Shown piece by piece: positions 62,248 to 64,000 of a stretch of 64,000 nucleotides of DNA. Source of the DNA: Hymenobacter sp. 5317J-9. GTDB lineage: Bacteria; Bacteroidota; Bacteroidia; Cytophagales; Hymenobacteraceae. The stretch lies in contig NZ_CP095050.1 in assembly GCF_022921075.1 (NCBI RefSeq), forward strand, positions 1-64,000, read 5' to 3'. Position 1 is the stretch's first letter. Each line of letters starts with the position of its first letter. The position numbers were made by a program, and so were the translations under genes. The notes below the pieces were generated by a model that saw only the letters and a program-made list of their open reading frames with translations, did no database searches and had not been told where the DNA came from.

Positions 62248-63615
62248 CTACGAGGCCCGCACCACGTAGCGCAGCTCGCTCTCGGGCACGGCTTCGGGCA
62301 CGATGGGCAGGACAGTCTCGCCGTGCTGGCTCATGTCGAGGCCGTCGGCTTCGTGGCGGGCATTTACCCGAATGGGAATGAGCAGGTTGGTGAACTTATA
62401 GAGCAGGTAGGAACCGCCGAAGGTGAACACCGAAATGAACGCCAGCGCGCCCAGATGGCGCAGCAGCAGCGTCCACTCGCCGGTGGTGGCCAGACCGCCG
62501 TTTTTGGCAAACACGGCCGTGAGAATCATACCCACTATGCCGCCCACGCCGTGGCAGGGAAACACGTCCAGGGTATCGTCCAGGGTGGTTTTGTTCTTCA
62601 AGTCAACGGCGCCCGCGCTGATGGCTGCCGCCACCACGCCGATAAACAGCGCCGGCCCGTAGCTCACGTAGCCCGCCGCCGGCGTAATGGCCACCAGGCC
62701 TACCACGGCGCCAATGGCCGCGCCTGCCGCCGAGGGCCGCTGCCCGCGCACGGCTTCAATCATCATCCAGGTGAGCATGGCGGCGGCCGAAGCCAGGTGC
62801 GTGGTCATGAAGGCCTGCACCGCCGTGGCATCGGCCTTCAGCGCCGAACCGGCATTGAACCCAAACCAGCCGAACCACAGCAGGCCCGTGCCGATGAGGA
62901 TGAACGGCACGTTGGGCGGCACGTGGGTGTGGCCTTCGAGGTGGGTGCGGCGGCGGCCCAGGGCCAGCGCACCCGCCAGCGCCGCAAAGCCGGCCGAGAT
63001 GTGCACCACCGTGCCCCCGGCGAAATCAAGCACACCCCATTTGAACAGGAAGCCGTCGGGGTGCCAGGTCCAGTGGGCCAGCGGGCAGTAGATGCACAAG
63101 CTGAACAGGCACATAAACAGCAAGTAGCCCCAGAAACGAATGCGCTCAGCAAAAGCCCCGCTGATAAGGGCCGGCGTGATGATGGCAAACTTCAACTGAA
63201 ACGCTGCAAACAGTACCAACGGCAGGTTGGAGGCCAGACGCGGGTGCGGGGCCGTACCCACGTTGTTGAACATGAAAAAGGTGAGCGGATTGCCAATCAC
63301 GCCCCCGATGCTGTCTCCAAACGCCAGCGAAAAGCCCACCACGTACCACAGTATCGAAATGACACCCAGCGCAATGAAGCTCTGCAGCATGGTGGAAATG
63401 ACGTTGCGCTTGCTCACCATGCCCCCGTAGAAAAACGCCAGCCCCGGCGTCATCAGCAGCACGAGGCCGGAGGCGGAAAGCATCCAAGCGAGGTCGGCGG
63501 GGTTGAAGGCATCGGGCTTGGCCTCGGGGTGGCTTTGGGGCAGGAAAGCCGCCACCCCCGCCAACAAAAGAATAAAGCCGAGGCAGGCAGTGGCCAGGTA
63601 TTGCTTGCGAGTCAT
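62248..63615 (-). CDS. amt: Ammonium transporter, Amt family
   Basis: 455 residues with 11-12 membrane helices. Typical blocks: MTPGLAFFYGGMVSKRNVIS, DFAGGTVVHISAGFAALAGA with the first pore His, ILIGTGLLWFGWFGFNAGSA, and FPCHGVGGIVGMILTAVFA with the second pore His. A C-terminal tail with D-G-L-D-M-S-Q-H-G-E fits the regulatory tail that binds PII proteins. No glnK/glnB is seen in the window. Confidence 0.96.
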   Translation of the reverse strand: MTRKQYLATACLGFILLLAGVAAFLPQSHPEAKPDAFNPADLAWMLSASGLVLLMTPGLAFFYGGMVSKRNVISTMLQSFIALGVISILWYVVGFSLAFGDSIGGVIGNPLTFFMFNNVGTAPHPRLASNLPLVLFAAFQLKFAIITPALISGAFAERIRFWGYLLFMCLFSLCIYCPLAHWTWHPDGFLFKWGVLDFAGGTVVHISAGFAALAGALALGRRRTHLEGHTHVPPNVPFILIGTGLLWFGWFGFNAGSALKADATAVQAFMTTHLASAAAMLTWMMIEAVRGQRPSAAGAAIGAVVGLVAITPAAGYVSYGPALFIGVVAAAISAGAVDLKNKTTLDDTLDVFPCHGVGGIVGMILTAVFAKNGGLATTGEWTLLLRHLGALAFISVFTFGGSYLLYKFTNLLIPIRVNARHEADGLDMSQHGETVLPIVPEAVPESELRYVVRAS

Positions 63616-63706
63616 AAGAGGTTGCAGTTTGAAGGCTACCTCACGAAGTTAAGCAAGCTTTTTGCAAATACTCCTTAGTTTTTTAGGTCGTTTTCTTTTT
63701 AAACAT

Positions 63707-64000
63707 CTAAACTGCTCGATTTGTCCCCTCAAATAATATGGGCATTTCGATAATAAATGCAGTGCGCTGGTTTTTCTGCGTAATAAGTTGAAACCGGAAT
63801 CCATGCGCCAACAGAATGTCGCGTACCAAGGTCAGGCCGATGCCCTGGCCGTCGCGCTTGGTGCTGAAGAAGGGCGTGAACAGGCGCTGGCTGATTTCGG
63901 GCGTGAGGCCCGGCCCGTCGTTTTCAATGATGATGCCGGGCGGCTGCGCCGTGGTGCGCACCCAGATGTTGCCGTCGTGACCGATGGCTTCGAGGGCATT
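63707..64000 (-). CDS. Sensor histidine kinase, C-terminal end only
   Basis: The last ~97 residues of a histidine kinase ATP-binding domain, with the rest beyond the right edge. The N box reads NALEAIGHDGNIWVRTT, the G1 box IIENDGPGLTP, the F box FTPFFSTKRDG and the G2 box GQGIGLTLVRDILLAHG. The 91-base gap to amt shows a possible TAACTTCG -7 box for amt. Sensing domain and partner regulator are not visible. Confidence 0.9.
   Translation of the reverse strand, partial: NALEAIGHDGNIWVRTTAQPPGIIIENDGPGLTPEISQRLFTPFFSTKRDGQGIGLTLVRDILLAHGFRFQLITQKNQRTAFIIEMPILFEGTNRAV

Noticed and set aside
1..64000. tRNA, rRNA, transposase, integrase, toxin-antitoxin or restriction genes
   Set aside because: None was found on either strand. 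The YwqK-like protein at 46812 has no toxin partner, so an antitoxin label was not given.

Overview
The window is chromosomal DNA of a GC-rich Bacteroidota, most likely Cytophagales and close to Hymenobacter. Four things point there: type IX secretion (T9SS) core genes gldK-gldL-gldM-gldN, porP/sprF and sprE; many secreted proteins ending in a T9SS C-terminal sorting domain (signal peptide, then a PNP motif and a short beta domain ending near Val-Glu); a split ATP synthase operon lacking atpD and atpC; and -7 promoter boxes of the Bacteroidota type TAnnTTTG. No rRNA, tRNA, transposase, integrase, prophage or CRISPR array was recognised.

Layout. 1-6.7 kb: a truncated large T9SS cargo gene, L-serine dehydratase, and two paralogous cargo proteins with YD-like repeats. 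6.8-15.1 kb: housekeeping genes (msrB, a serine hydrolase, nnr, a UbiA-like prenyltransferase, a DUF6766-type membrane protein, pyrophosphatase, a PafA-like phosphatase, a HAD phosphatase), interrupted at 11938-12461 by a compact element with perfect 32-bp terminal inverted repeats around one S23-type four-helix-bundle gene. 15.1-21.6 kb: a giant secreted M36 metalloprotease and a tiny protein that is little more than a sorting domain. 21.8-28.0 kb: ATP synthase operon atpZ-(membrane protein)-atpB-E-F-H-A-G. 28.2-35.8 kb: sprE, a class A penicillin-binding protein, uvrC. 35.8-41.7 kb: gldKLMN and porP/sprF. 41.8-46.3 kb: lipB-unknown-wecA-like-DUF4271-hemD run. 46.4-56.1 kb: yraN, a YwqK-like lipoprotein, cyanophycinase-like peptidase, mgtE, arfB, a FabH-like ketosynthase, an OprB-like porin, a divergent HxlR/NmrA pair and an alpha/beta hydrolase. 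56.2-61.2 kb: an accessory patch with two frame-broken T9SS cargo genes, one carrying a 13-C tract in its signal peptide, an unknown gene, and a 42-bp tandem repeat. 61.4-64 kb: RsmI-like methyltransferase, ammonium transporter, and the end of a sensor histidine kinase.

How it fits together: SprE, GldKLMN and PorP/SprF build the outer-membrane T9SS export and gliding machinery. The window also encodes six proteins that would leave through it. ATP synthase and the gliding motor both draw on the proton gradient; only ATP synthase makes ATP from it.

Beyond genes, the intergenic DNA is rich in palindromes. There are six copies of one long imperfect palindrome family, three members of a GAGACGC family, and distinct palindromic inserts in the gaps of the ATP synthase operon. 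The strongest candidates for something new are the inverted-repeat S23 element and the homopolymer-gated T9SS cargo gene.
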